NCBI RefSeq assembly: GCF_002575655.3 | Contig: NC_053040.3 | Coordinates: 159,093,148-159,157,147 of the forward strand | Source: Aegilops tauschii subsp. strangulata | Taxonomy: Eukaryota; Streptophyta; Magnoliopsida; Poales; Poaceae | Reading direction: 5' to 3' | Length of the DNA stretch: 64,000 bases | Part shown: positions 11,581 through 23,039 of the stretch, in pieces | How positions within the stretch are numbered: the stretch's first letter is position 1 | Layout of the letters: each line of letters starts with the position of its first letter | Position numbers and translations under genes: made by a program | Notes under the pieces: generated by a model | Database searches by the model: none | Seen by the model: only the letters and a program-made list of their open reading frames with translations | What the model was told of the DNA's origin: nothing

Positions 11581-12257
11581 ATGCGTGCCGTGGTGGACAC
11601 CCACAGAAGGTTCATGGACCTCTCGGTGGTGTACACCAACGACCCGGTCTGGGTGGAGCACTCCATCCACATCATGCAGTTGTTGCTTGCCGCAGAGAAG
11701 TACAAGGTGGTCGGGTTCGACATCGAGTACCCCGCGCTCGTGCCGGGTCTCATCCCAAGGTCGTCGTCGCCCAGACGTGCGTGCGCCACCACGTCCTCGT
11801 CTACCACTACTGCCTGGCCACAAGTCCTTGCGAGCACTTCGCTAGGTTAGTCAACAACCCCCACTACATGTTCACTACGGTGGACATCACCAACGATGTA
11901 AAGGCACTCGAGAATTCGGGCATCGCCTGCCAGAATCTTGTTGACATCCAGGGCCAATACAAGATCTGGGGCAGCAAGGAGCATGAGAAGGACTCACTGG
12001 TTCACCTCGCCGAGGCCATCATCGACCCCTACGACAGAGACATGAAGGATTCATGCAACAAGGACAAGCGTGTCTGGCACTCGGCCTGGATGGAGAAACT
12101 CGACAAAGCTCACGTCGTGTACGCAACCAAGGAGGCGTACATGAGCTAAGACATGTACAGGCGGATCGTTGACATGAGGAAGTGCCTCCTTCCCCAAAAC
12201 GACCAGGGATCCAGCCGGAAGCAGAGCAATGGAAAGCGTCGTCGCAACAATAAGTAG
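11581..12257 (+). pseudogene. RNase D/WRN-type 3'-5' exonuclease, copy 1, frameshifted
   Basis: The product resembles plant DEDDy 3'-5' exonucleases. Exo I appears as VVGFDIEY (D and E present), Exo II as the region around DITNDVKALEN...CQNLVDIQ, and Exo III as HVVYATKEAY. The Exo III position is usually Asp (Y-x3-D) but is Glu here. The frame shifts at about 11731, where one base is missing relative to copy 2 (GAGTACCCCGCG against GAGTACACCCGCG). A 21-bp deletion near 11552 removes the start codon seen in copy 2 and lies between two CGGCT repeats. A premature TAA occurs at about 12147-12149 (AYMS*), and the ancestral frame continues to the Lys/Arg-rich end and TAG at 12255-12257. It is a relic of a captured gene. 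Confidence 0.75.
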
Positions 12258-12429
12258 ATGATTAGATCCTCATTTCTCCTACTTTAGTATGCATGTAATT
12301 GCTTTCTTTGGTGTGTGGAAATGTCATGTGTGTAGTCACTTGTGTAATTGTATGCTTAATTTGGTTATGCAATGCCGTCTTTTTAAGTATATACTTTCAT
12401 GCTCTGTAGACTGAGCATAGATGTTGAGC

Positions 12430-13037
12430 GGACAAATAAAGTCACATCGCACACGGACTAAACAATGGAACCCGTCGGTGATGTTTTCATCAATCACTCA
12501 CAATTTTATACCAGCAATCGTTTTCTCACAACACACATGGCTTGTTAGCAGTAATCGTCTGTGTTGTTATCGGTCTTCGCACACGTTTTCGATTACAGAC
12601 ATGTTTGCCTTGTATCACACACATCTTGTTCATTTGAACCGTTTCTGTTCTCATGTCTCAACGCAAACAGTTCATCCGAGTGAACCGCATGCCGTATATC
12701 GCACACATGTTTGATCTGGCTGACCGTTTCTTTTGTGTTGCCTAATCACAAATAGTTCATCCGAGTGAACCGTATGTTGTACATCGCACACACCTTCATC
12801 TGGCTGCCCATTTCTTTTGTTCCTCCTCAACGCAAACGGTTAATTGAGCTGAACCGTATGCCCTGCATCGCACACGCAACTAAAATCTGAACCGTGTTTG
12901 ATGCATACTCCATCGCAAACATTTTGCACCTTTTTTGACGGTTGATTTACACCACCGTTTGCGATTATGGCATCGCACACAGTTTCGTCGAAGGGTCTTT
13001 GATCGTAGTGTCGCGTTAGTAGCATCCTGTAGTAGTG
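12430..13037 (+). repeat. CACTA-1 right subterminal repeats and terminus
   Basis: Units of about 70-80 bp alternate words such as CGCAAACAGTTCATCCGAGT, GAACCGTATG and ATCGCACACAC on both strands, then TGATCGTAGTGTCGCGTTAG and the terminus CCTGTAGTAGTG. Subterminal repeat clusters of this kind are binding sites for CACTA TNPA-type proteins in known systems. Closely similar blocks occur at 37350-38006, 41868-42480, 47689-48190 and 50798-51150. Confidence 0.85.
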
Positions 13038-15370
13038 ATAACTGATATACAAATTTCCCATGTTTTCCTATTTTTCAGAATTTTTAGAGTTATATAAGTA
13101 TGGTCATTGTTCATATTTCTACATACTGTTTTTTTAGAGATTTTGTTTTCGTTGCATTGTGTGCTTATTTTGACGAATCTATGGATTGTATCGGGGGGTA
13201 TAAGCCATGGTAAAGTTAGATTACTGTAGGTTTAATGCAATAACAAAATATGAATGGGTTTGCAATAGTACTTAAAGTGGTGATTTGCTTTATTATACTA
13301 ACGGATCTCACGAAGGTTTTTGCTAGTTTTGTGTGATTGAAATTTTTATGTTTTGGGTGAGATCACGATGGATGAAGGAATAAGGAGTGGCAAGAGCCTA
13401 AGCTTGGGGATGCCTGAGGAACCCCAGGGCAATATTCAAGGACTCCCAAGCAACTAAGCTTGTGGATGCCCCGGAAGGCAACCCCTCTTTCTTCTAATGA
13501 CCATCAGTAATTTTGCTTGGAGCTATATTTTTATTCATCACATATCATGAGTTTTGCTTGGCCCATCTTGTATTATATGATTCTTTGCTTTTTTCTTTTT
13601 AGTTGATCACAATCATCATTGTTGTACACACCTATTTGAGAGAACCATAAGTTTATTATGATTTGTTAGAATTGCTCAATGTGCTTCACTTAAATTTTTT
13701 AAGCTAGGCAATTGCTCTAGTGCTTCACTTAAATCTTTTTTAGCACGGTGGTGATTTTATTTTGAAGAAATATGCTCCCATGCTTCACTTATATTATTTT
13801 GAGACTTAGTATATTTTAAAGAAATGCACTCTCATGCTTCACCTATATTATTTTGAGAGTTGATATGATAAATTTTGAAGAAATATATGTGCTCTCATGC
13901 TTCACTTAAATCTTTTTGAGAGTTGATAATAGTAATGGAAATTTGCACGAGATATGAATTTGGTCCCAAAGTGATGAGAATTCAAGAGGGATATAATAAA
14001 AACTTTCATGAAGATCATTGGATATCATAAACTTTACTCCTTGCAATAGTTTTGCGATATGAAGATAGTGATATGTGAGTCATCTTGGTGAGTAATTATG
14101 CCTTTGTAAGAATATTGGTGTTAAGGTTTGTGATTCCCTATGCAACCACGAAAGTTAATAGTTATGCAACGAAGTTATATCCTACTTGTGGTGCATTATT
14201 CAGTGTTAGTTATGTTTAATGCGTGTTTATGACCATTTTTTTTTCGGTTGGTCGCTTCTCAATCTATTTGCTAGCCTTCATTTGTACTAAGAGGGAATGC
14301 TGCTTGTGCATCAGACTCCTTTAACCAAAGTTGTGCAAAATGAGTACACCATACCTACCTATATACGGTATTTCAATGATGTTCCAAGTAAATTTGTATG
14401 TGCCAACTCTACTTTTCAAAATGAATCTCCGTTTTGGCTGCCTGTACTGCTCATGAAGTGGTAGGGGGTGGCCAATATTTTCCATGCTAGGTATTTTATT
14501 CTCACGATGAGTCTTTATTCACTTGTTATTGCTGGAGATTGTGGCAGGCAATAGGGACGCCCAATCCCGAAATGAATTTTTATATGTTGTTAATAATAAA
14601 TTCCTTGGAACGTGTTGGTATGGAAGACACCCGTGGATACGGCTAGCCATGGATTGTGTAAGAATGGTGGAAAGGAAATAAACTTTACTTTTTGTTTGGG
14701 AACAGCCTATGATTTATCTATCATGGAAGATATTGGGGATTATCGGTTGTTTCCGTTGCTAGGAAAAGCATGCCTGTCAAAATAATTGTATCTCTCAATT
14801 TAAGCTATGAGCTCTGGCACCTCTACAAATCTCTACTCCCCTCTGTGAAGGGCCTATCTATTTATTTTTATGCAATTTTTATTTTTATTTTGAGTCTCCA
14901 TCTTCTCTTATAAAGCACCAACTAGGGAACACCATTGTCATATACTTGTGCATTGGATGTAGCTAATATTTGAGTGTATTTCATGAATGGATCAATGATT
15001 TAGCATAATGGGCTTTGGATATCTTTCTTTAGCATTGATATTTTGAAAGACATGGTTGCTTGTTGATATGCTTGAGTATTGATGTTTTCATGTCAAACTA
15101 TAGACAATTGCTTTGAATCATTCAAGTCCAACTATCCATGCTACAAAGAAAATAGTATATGATGAATATGTTAGATAGCATTCCACACCAAATTTTTTGT
15201 TTATATCATTTACCTACTAGAGGACAAGCAGGAATTAAGCTTGGGGATGCTTGATACGTCTCGAATGTATCTAGAATTTTTTTTATTGTTCCATGCTATT
15301 ATAGTATCAATCTGGGATGTTTTATATACATTTACAAGCAACTTTATATCATTTTTTGGGACTAACCTAC
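13038..15370 (+). mobile_element. Gypsy relic A: 3' internal region and start of 3' LTR
   Basis: Non-coding 3' internal sequence of the same gypsy family as B, C, D and E. It contains repeated CATGCTTCACTTATATTATTTTGAGAG-like segments (about 13680-13930). A polypurine tract AATTAAGCTTGGGGATGC precedes the 3' LTR, which starts TGATACGTCTC at 15252. The LTR is cut at 15370 by insertion of gypsy B. CACTA-1 is inserted upstream at 13037/13038, so the 5' part is not in view. Confidence 0.75.
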
Positions 15371-16951
15371 TGATACGTCTCCAACATATCTATAATTTTT
15401 TATTGTTAAATGCTATTATATTATCTATTTTTTATGTTCTATATGCATTAATATGCTATTTTATATTGTTTTGGGGACTACCTTATTAACCTAGTACCCA
15501 GTGCGAGTTTCTGTTTTTTCCTTGTTTTTGACTTTTACACAAAACGAATATCAAACAGAGTCCAAACAGAATAAAACTTTACGGTGATTTTTCTTGGACC
15601 AAAAGAAACCTAAGAGACTTGGAGAGGAGGCCAAAAGACCTACGAGGCGGCCACAAGCCGTAGGGTCATGCCCCAGGGCTTGTGGGCCCCTCGTAGCACT
15701 TCCAACCCTAATTCCAGCACTATAAATCCTCAAATATTCCTCCTACACCAGAGGGCACACCAAAAATACTTTTCCGCCACCGAAAGCTTCTGTTCTCGTG
15801 AGATCTCATCTTGGGGCCTTTTCTGGTACTCTGCTGGAGGGGGATTCCATCATGGAGGGCCTCTACGCCAACCTTGCTGCCCTTCCGATGAAGCGTGAGT
15901 AGTTTACCACGGACCTAAGGGTCCATAGCTCGATGGCTTCTTCTCTCCATTTGATCTTCAATACAATGTTCTCCTTAATGTTCATGGAGATTTATTCGAT
16001 GTAATCTTCTTTTGTGGTGCGTTTGTTGAGATCCGATGAATTGTGGATTTATGATCAGATTATCTATGAATATTATTTATTTATGATCAAATTATCTATG
16101 AATATTATTTGAGTCTTCTCTGAACTATTTTATGCATGATTGAGATAGCTTAGTAATTCTCTTCGATCTATCGATTTGTTTGGCAAACTAGATTGGGTTT
16201 CTTGCAATGGGAGAAGTGCTTTATGATGGGTTCAATCTTGCGGTGTCCTCTCCCAGTGATAGAAGTGGCAGCGAGGCACGTATTGTATTATTGCCAATAA
16301 GGATACAAAGTTGGGGTTTATATCATATTGCTTGAGTTTATCCCTCTAAATCATGTCATCTTGCTTAAATCGTTACTCTGTTCTTATGAACTTAATACTC
16401 TAGATGCAGGCAGGAGTCGGTCGATGTGTGGAGTAATAGTAGTAGATGCAGAATCGTTTCGGTCTACTTGTCACGGATGTGATGCCTATATTCATGATCA
16501 TTGCTTCGTCATAACTTTGCGCTTTTCTATCAACTGCTCAATAGTAATTTGTTTACCCACCGTATGCTTTATTCAAGAGATAAGCCTCTAGTGAAACCTA
16601 TGGCCCCCGGGTCTATTTTCCATCATATATTTTCAGATCTATAAAACCCAAAACCCAAAAATACCTTGCTGCAATTTATTTGTGTTCACTTTATTTTGCC
16701 TTTTATTTATATTTTATACCTATCTCTATTAGATCTCACTCTTGTTCGTGACCGTGAAGCGATTGAGAACCCCTTTTTCGCATTGTGTGCAAGTGTTTGT
16801 TAGTTTGTGCAGGTGCATATATCGGAGACTTGCTTGTGCCTCCTACTGGATTGATACCTTGGTTCTTAACTAAGGGAAATACTTACCTCTACTTTGTTGC
16901 TTCACCCTTTTCTCTTCGAGGGAAAAATCAACGCAAGCTCAAGAAGTAGCT
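15371..16951 (+). repeat. 5' LTR of gypsy B
   Basis: Starts TGATACGTCTCCAACATATC and ends near CTCAAGAAGTAGC. The length (about 1.58 kb) matches the gypsy E LTR (57833-59405, 1.57 kb). The right boundary is inferred from E and from the following primer-binding-like sequence. Confidence 0.75.
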
Positions 16952-17145
16952 GGAAGAGTTTCTGGCACCGTTGTCGGGGAGGTTCTACATCAAGCCTACC
17001 AAGTACCTATCATAAACTCTCATCTCTTGCACTTCCATTATTTTCCATTTGCCTCTCATTTTCCTCTCCCCCACTTCGCCTGCTTTCCCTTCGTCTTTTC
17101 GGTTGCTTTTTGTGTCCTTGTGTGCTAGATTGCTTGCTTGCCCTT

Positions 17146-17298
17146 ATGGCTCAACCCAAGAACCTTGATCCTTATAATAGAAAGTTGGAAGAAATTGAAA
17201 ACAATGCAAAAAGTTTTATGTCCTTACAATTTGAGCATAATAGTTTCTTTAGGAACGAACTTAAAGAACAAAAAACTATGGATGGAATATATCAATAA
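17146..17298 (+). pseudogene. gag-like N-terminal coiled-coil fragment of gypsy B
   Basis: The ATG at 17146 opens MAQPKNLDPYNRKLEEIENN, then a Glu/Lys/Phe-rich helical segment ending at a stop at 17296-17298. The homologous fragment in gypsy E is at 63195-63344. The next ~470 bp contain remnants of the same protein in changing frames (for example around 17500-17600), so the original ORF is broken. Confidence 0.6.
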
Positions 17299-17768
17299 GT
17301 AACTGGGTGATGTTACTAAGGAAATATTTGGTCTTAAATCTCAATTTGCTCATATTGATAATCTAGAGGGACAATTTTCCGATAAGCAAACCACATTAGT
17401 AAATAAGATGGCCGCTAAACCAGAGTCCTTAAATAGTAATGATGAAGATCTTAAGTGATTGGTGTGACTCCTATTGAATCTTTGTTTGCTAGTATAAAAC
17501 TTGATAAAGACGAGACTGGAGATGAGTCAACTTTAGCTACAAGGCGTCCCAATAATTTGAAGGGTGAAGATCTTAATGAAAAAATGATAAAAGTGGGATT
17601 AGCGAGGTCAAAACTTTAAGTAGTGATGAACACACTCTTTTGGATTTCAAGGACTTTAATTATGGTAATTTTTCTTTGATTGATTGTATTTCCTTGTTGC
17701 AATCCATGCTTAATTAACCTCATGCTCACAATCAAAATAAGGCTTTTACAGAACATATTGTTGATGCT

Positions 17769-18287
17769 ATGATGAAATCGTTTGAAGTAAAACTTGAGCT
17801 GGAAGTTTCAATCCCTAGAAAGCTTTATGATGAATGGGAACCTACTATCAAGATTAAAATTAAAGATTATGAGTGTAATACTTTGTGTGATTTGGGTTCT
17901 AGCATTTCCATGATTCCAAAAAATACATCTGATGTGCTAGGTTTCCATAAATTTGATGATTGTTCTTTGAATTTGCATCTAGCGGATTCCACCATTAAGA
18001 AACCTATGGGAAGGATTAATGAGGTTCTTATTGTTGTAAATAGGAATTATGTGCCCTTAGATTTTATTGTGCTTGATATAGATTGCAATCCTGCATGCCC
18101 TATTATTCATGGTAGACCATTCCTTAGAACGATTGGTGCAATTATTGATATGAAAGAAGGAAACATTAGATTTCAGTTTCCATTAAGTAAGGGCATGGAA
18201 AGCTTTCCAAGAGATTATACTAAGTTACCATATGAATCTATTATGAGGGCTACTTGTGGATTTAATACCAAAGATGACAATACCTAG
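17769..18287 (+). CDS. Retropepsin-like aspartic protease domain of gypsy B
   Basis: A 172-codon open frame. The motif LCDLGSSISMIP is the D-[TSL]-G-[AS]-S flap of retroviral-type aspartic proteases, with Leu instead of Thr. PIIHGRPFLRTIGAIID matches the (V/I)-(L/I)-G-R-P-F-L second half typical of plant LTR-retrotransposon proteases; the usual ILGRPF is IHGRPF here. No RT follows, so this is a standalone protease ORF of a non-autonomous element. It probably continued upstream into the gag-like fragment before stops appeared. About 85% of residues agree with the gypsy E copy at 62205-62609. Confidence 0.75.
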   Translation: MMKSFEVKLELEVSIPRKLYDEWEPTIKIKIKDYECNTLCDLGSSISMIPKNTSDVLGFHKFDDCSLNLHLADSTIKKPMGRINEVLIVVNRNYVPLDFIVLDIDCNPACPIIHGRPFLRTIGAIIDMKEGNIRFQFPLSKGMESFPRDYTKLPYESIMRATCGFNTKDDNT

Positions 18288-18324
18288 ATCTATGCAATAT
18301 GTCTAGCTAGGGGCGTTAAACAAT

Positions 18325-18350
18325 AGCGCTTGTTGGGAGGCAACCCAATT
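18325..18350 (+). other. Conserved post-ORF motif GCGCTTGTTGGGAGGCAACC
   Basis: The motif lies about 40-50 bp after the retropepsin stop codon. It recurs after the acidic ORF of gypsy C (about 23380) and, inverted, after the retropepsin of gypsy E (about 62136-62160). Its core TTGGG...CCCAA can pair. The coordinate is approximate. Confidence 0.5.
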
Positions 18351-21300
18351 TTATTTTGTGTTTTTTTGTTTTTGCTTCAGTTTTTCAATAAATACACATT
18401 ATTACTTCTGTAGTAATTGTGTTTTAGTGTTATAATTAGTGTTTGAGCCAAGTAAGACTTTTGGGATGGTCATGGTGATAGTTGATTTGATTTTGCTGAA
18501 AAACATAAAGTTTTCGCCCAGTGACAAAATTGATCTGAGCTGCTGGAACGTGATAAATTCTTGAATGTTTTACACAAGATTGATATACAAATTGCCTATA
18601 TTTTCCTAATTTTTGGAGTTAAAGAAGCATACGAAGTTTCCAGATTACTACAAACTATTTAGTTCTTGACATATTCTGTTTTCTATGTGTTGTTCGCTTA
18701 TTTTGATGAATCTATGGGTAGTATTGGGGGGTATGAACCATGGAAAAGTTGGAATACAGTAGATATAATACCAATATAAATTTAGAATGAGTTCACAACA
18801 GTACCTAAAGTGGTGATTTATTTTATTATACCAACGGAGCTTACGAGTTTTCTGTTGAGTTTTGTGTTATGAAGTTTTCATGTTTTGGGTAAAGTTTTGA
18901 TGGACCACGGAATAAGGAGTGTCAAGAGGCTAAGCTAGGGGATTCCCAAGGCACCCCAAGGTAATATTCAAGGACAACCAAGCATCTAAGCTTGGGGATG
19001 CCCCGGATGGCATCCCCTCGTTCATTTTTAATCCATTGGTAAATTTACTTGAGGCTATATTTTTATTAACCACATGATATGTGTTTTACTTGGAGCATCT
19101 TGTATGATATGAGTCTTTGCTTTTTAGTTTGCCACAATCATCCTTGTTGTACACAACTTTTGAGAGGGACACGCTTTAATCATTAATTTATTAGAATATT
19201 CTATGTGCTTCACTTATACGTTTTGAGCCAGGCAGTTGCTCTAGTGCTTCACTTATATCTTTTTAGAGCACAGTGGTGGTTTTATTTTGTAGAAATTGAT
19301 GAACTCTCATGCTTCACTTATATTATTTTGAGAGTCTTAAAACATCATGGTAATTTGCTTAGCTTATGAATTTGGTCCTAATATGATAGGTATTCAAGAG
19401 GGATATAATAAAAACTTTCATATAATAGCATTATATATATGAGAAGTTTGATTCTTTGCATTTGTTTTGAGGCATAAAGATGGTGATATTAGAGTCATGC
19501 AAGTGAGTAATTGTGGATTGGTAGAAATACTTGTGTTAAAGTTTGTGATTCCAGAAGCATGCATGTATGGTGAACCGTTATGTGATGAAGTCGGAGCATG
19601 ATTTATTTTTTGATTGTCTTCCCTATGAGTGGCGGTCGGGGACGAGCGATGGTCTTTTCCTACCAATCTATCCCCCTAGGAGCATACATATTATTACTTT
19701 GTTTCCATGGCTAATAAACTTTTGCAATAAGTATGTGAGTTTTTATCACTAATGTTGAGTCCATGGATAATACCCACTCTCACCCTTCTACCATTGCTAG
19801 CCTCTCTAGTACCGCGGAACTTCCGCAGGTACATTAAACCCACCATATACCCTTCCTCAAAATAGCCACCATACCTACCTATTATGGCACTTGCATATCC
19901 ATTCTGAGATATATTGCCATGCAACTTCCACCGTTCCGTTTATTATGACACGCACCATCATTGTCATATTGTTCTCATATGCATGAGGCATTCATATAGA
20001 GTCATACCTTTGTTCTAGTATCGAGTTGTAATCCTTGAGTTGCAAGTTAATAAAAGTGTGATGATCATCATTATTAGAGCATTGTCCCATGTGAGGAAAG
20101 GATGATGGAAGCTATGATTCCCTCACAAGTTGGGATGATTCTCCAGACTTCAAAAAAAGAGGCCAAAGAGCCCAATAAAAAGAGAGAGGCCAAAGAGCCC
20201 AAACAAAAAAACGAGAGAAACCAGAGAAGGTACAATGTTACTATCCTTTTCCACCCTTGTGCTTCAACGTAGCACCATGTTGTTCATGATAGAGAGTCTC
20301 CTATTCTATCACTTTCATATACTAGTGGGATTTTTTTAATTATAGAACATGGCTTGTATATTCCAATTATGGGCTTCCTCAATTTGCCCTAGGTCTTCGT
20401 GAGCAAGCAAGTTGGATGCATACCCACTTAGTTTTCTTTTGAGCTTTCATACACTTATAGCTCTAGTGCATCCGTTGCATGGCAATCCCTACTCACTTGC
20501 ATCGATATCAATTGATGGGCATCTCCATAGCCCATTAATTTGCCTAGTTGATGTGAGACTTTCTACTTTTTTGTCTTCTCCTCACAACCACCTTCTATTC
20601 CACCTATAGTGCTATATCCATGGCTCATGCTCATGTATTGCGTGAAAGTTGAAAAAGCTTGAGAACATTACAAGTATGAAACAATTGCTTTGCTTGTCAT
20701 CAGGGTTGTGCATGATAAACTACTTTGTGTGATGAAGATGGAGCATAGCCAGACTATATGATTTTGTAGGGATAAGTTTCTTTGGCCATGATATTTTGAG
20801 AAGACATGATTGCTTTATTAGTATGCTTGAAATATTATTGTTTTTATGTCAATATTAAACTTTTGTTTTGAATCCTATGGATTGATATGTCTCCAACGTA
20901 TCTATAATTTTTTATTGTTCCATGACACTATATTATCTTTTTTGGATGTTTTATATGCATTAATATGCTATTTTATATATTTTTTGGGACTAACCTATTA
21001 ACCTAGAGCCCAGTGCCAGTTTCTGTTTTTTCCTTGTTTTTGAGTTTTATAGAAAAGGAATATCAAACGGAGTCCAAATGAGCTGAAACGTTATGATAAA
21101 TTTTTATGGACCAAAAGAGAACCACGGAGCATCGGAGCTAGGCCAGGAGGTGGACGAGGAGTCCACAAGCCTAGGGGGTGTCCCCCTGGAGCGTCCCCAT
21201 GACGTGAGACCGACGCCAAAAAATCCTATAAATCCCGAAACCCCCGGAAAGAACCCTAGATCGGAAGTTCCGCCGCCGCTAGCCTCTGTAGCCACGAAAA

Positions 21301-22358
21301 ACCAATCAGGAGCCTATTCTGACACCCTGCCGGAGGGGGAAATCATCACGGAGGCCATCTTCATCATCCCAGCGGTCTCCATGACAAGGAGGGAGTAGTT
21401 CACCCTCGGGGCTGAGGGTATGTACCAGTAGCTATGTGTTTGATCTCTCTCTCTGGTGTTCTTGATTTGGCACGATCTTGATGTATCGCGAGCTTTGTTA
21501 CTATAGTTGGATCATATGGTGTTTCTCCCTCTCTACCTTCTTGTGATGAATTGAGTCTTGCTCTTTGAGGTTCCGTTATGTTGGATTGAGTATCGGATTT
21601 GAGAACACTTGATGTATGTCTTGCGATGGGATGTTTGTGGTGACAATGGGATGTTCTATTGATTCACTTGATGTATGTTTTTCCACTCAACTCGCAGATT
21701 CCCGAGGTGACATTGGGATAATCTACGCATAGGGGTTGATGCATGTTTTCGTCCTATGTTCCCCGATAGAAACTTTGGAATGATTCTTTGTCGTGCGTTG
21801 AGGGATTACAATATGATTTAATTATGTTATCATTGTTGAGAGAATTTGCACTAGTGAAAGTATGAACCCTAGGCCTTGTTTTCAAGCATTGAAATACCAT
21901 TTTTGCTCACTTTTGTTACTAGTTACCTTGCTTTTTTATATTTTTAGATTACTAAAACATATATCTACCATCCATATTACACTTGTATTACTATCTCTTC
22001 GCCGAACTAGTGCACCTATACAATTTACCATTGTATTGGGTGTGTTGGGGACACAAGAGACTCTATGTTATTTGGTTGTAGGGTTGTTTGCGAGAGACCA
22101 TATTCATCCTATGCATCCCACGGATTGATAAACCTTATATCATCCACTTGAGGGAAATTAGCTACTGTCCTACAAAACTCTGCGCTTGGAGGCCCAACAA
22201 GATTCTACAAGAAGAAGGTTGCGTAGGAGACATCAACCTCTTTTCCGCCGCCATTGCTGGGGAGGTGAGTGCTTGAGGGTATATCTTTAGATCTTGCAAT
22301 TGAATCTTTTAGTTTCTTTTTTATCACTAGTTTAGTCTATAAAAGAAAACTACAAAAA

Positions 22359-23039
22359 ATGGAATTGAGGTTGCCTCATATGCTTCATCATTTTAATGTC
22401 TTTCGTGAAAATGATGGAAAGGAAAATTGTGCTCGAGTGTTAGAAGAAGAAGTCAATAAAATTCCTGGCACTAAATCTTTGAATGATGAGCATGATTGCA
22501 ATGATGTTAGTATGAATTCTTTGAATATCCATGATGCTAATGATATGTAAAGCCACAAGCTTGGGGATGCTATGTTTTATGAAGATGATATTTTTAGTCC
22601 CCCAAGTTTTGATGAGAAAATTTATTATGATGATAGCATGCCTCCTATTTATGATGATTTTATTGATGAAAGTGGGTTTGGAAGAGTGTCAGCTCTAGTA
22701 AATAATGATCCCACTATTTTGGAGGGTGTTGAATCTTATTGTTATAATTATGAAAGTGGATTTGGAGAGGTCATGACTTTATTTAGTGATGAATCCACTA
22801 TTTTGGAAGGGGATCCAATTGATTATGAGAACAAAGTTGCTATATATGATGATTATTGTGATGACATGTATGCTATAAAAAATAATGATAACCATGAAAC
22901 TTGTCATCATGATTTTAATTTTCAATTGGATTATGCCTCACATGACTGTTATTTTGTTGAGTTTTCTCCCACTACTATTCATGAGAATAGATTTGCGTAT
23001 GCGGAGAGTAATAAAAATTTCTATGCATGTGCATCATGA
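22359..23039 (+). pseudogene. Acidic gag-like ORF of gypsy C, one in-frame stop
   Basis: The reading frame from ATG at 22359 runs to TGA at 23039, broken only by a TAA at 22548-22550 in the same frame; CAA-to-TAA would explain it. The product is about 226 residues, rich in Asp, Glu and Tyr, with an internally repeated segment (DDFIDESGFGRVSALVNNDP and YNYESGFGEVMTLFSDES, each ending TILEG). I do not recognise an enzymatic domain. This protein type sits directly after the primer-binding region, at the gag position of the element. Confidence 0.65.

Larger units (their letters stand above)
1..13037 (+). mobile_element. CACTA-1: large gene-carrying CACTA transposon, left end outside window
   Basis: The right terminus is seen directly. 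The + strand ends in CCTGTAGTAGTG at 13037, the reverse complement of the left terminus CACTACTACAGG found at 41868, and both continue inward with closely matching sequence. A 3-bp flank ATA follows, then gypsy sequence. Inside lie a minus-strand gene at 1116-1799, tandem repeats, a zf-XS gene, a B3/F-box gene and an exonuclease gene. No transposase (TNPD/TNPA-like) reading frame is visible, so the element is non-autonomous as far as seen. The left end is not in the window. The extent to position 1 is inferred from CACTA-3 (30294-38006), which has the same order: minus-strand gene, tandem repeats, then plus-strand genes. Confidence 0.7.
15371..20882 (+). mobile_element. Gypsy relic B, non-autonomous, inserted in the 3' LTR of A
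   Basis: The 5' LTR runs 15371 to about 16951 (TGATACGTCTCC...). The primer-binding-like stretch TGGCACCGTTGTCGGGGA follows at about 16963-16980, then two ORF remnants and about 2.6 kb of non-coding sequence. There is no reverse transcriptase, RNase H or integrase. The 3' LTR is missing because gypsy C inserted at 20883. The 3' non-coding part (18288-20882) contains the polypurine-like phrase AAGCTTGGGGATGCCCCGGA and several CTTCACTTATAT repeats but no gene. Confidence 0.8.

Noticed and set aside
11479..11850. Alternative plus- and minus-strand frames over the exonuclease gene
   Set aside because: They are G+C-rich shadows of the exonuclease frame. Only the frames with Exo motifs were kept.
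12430..13037. CRISPR-like array of short repeats
   Set aside because: Units are imperfect, occur in both orientations and are CACTA subterminal repeats next to a terminus.
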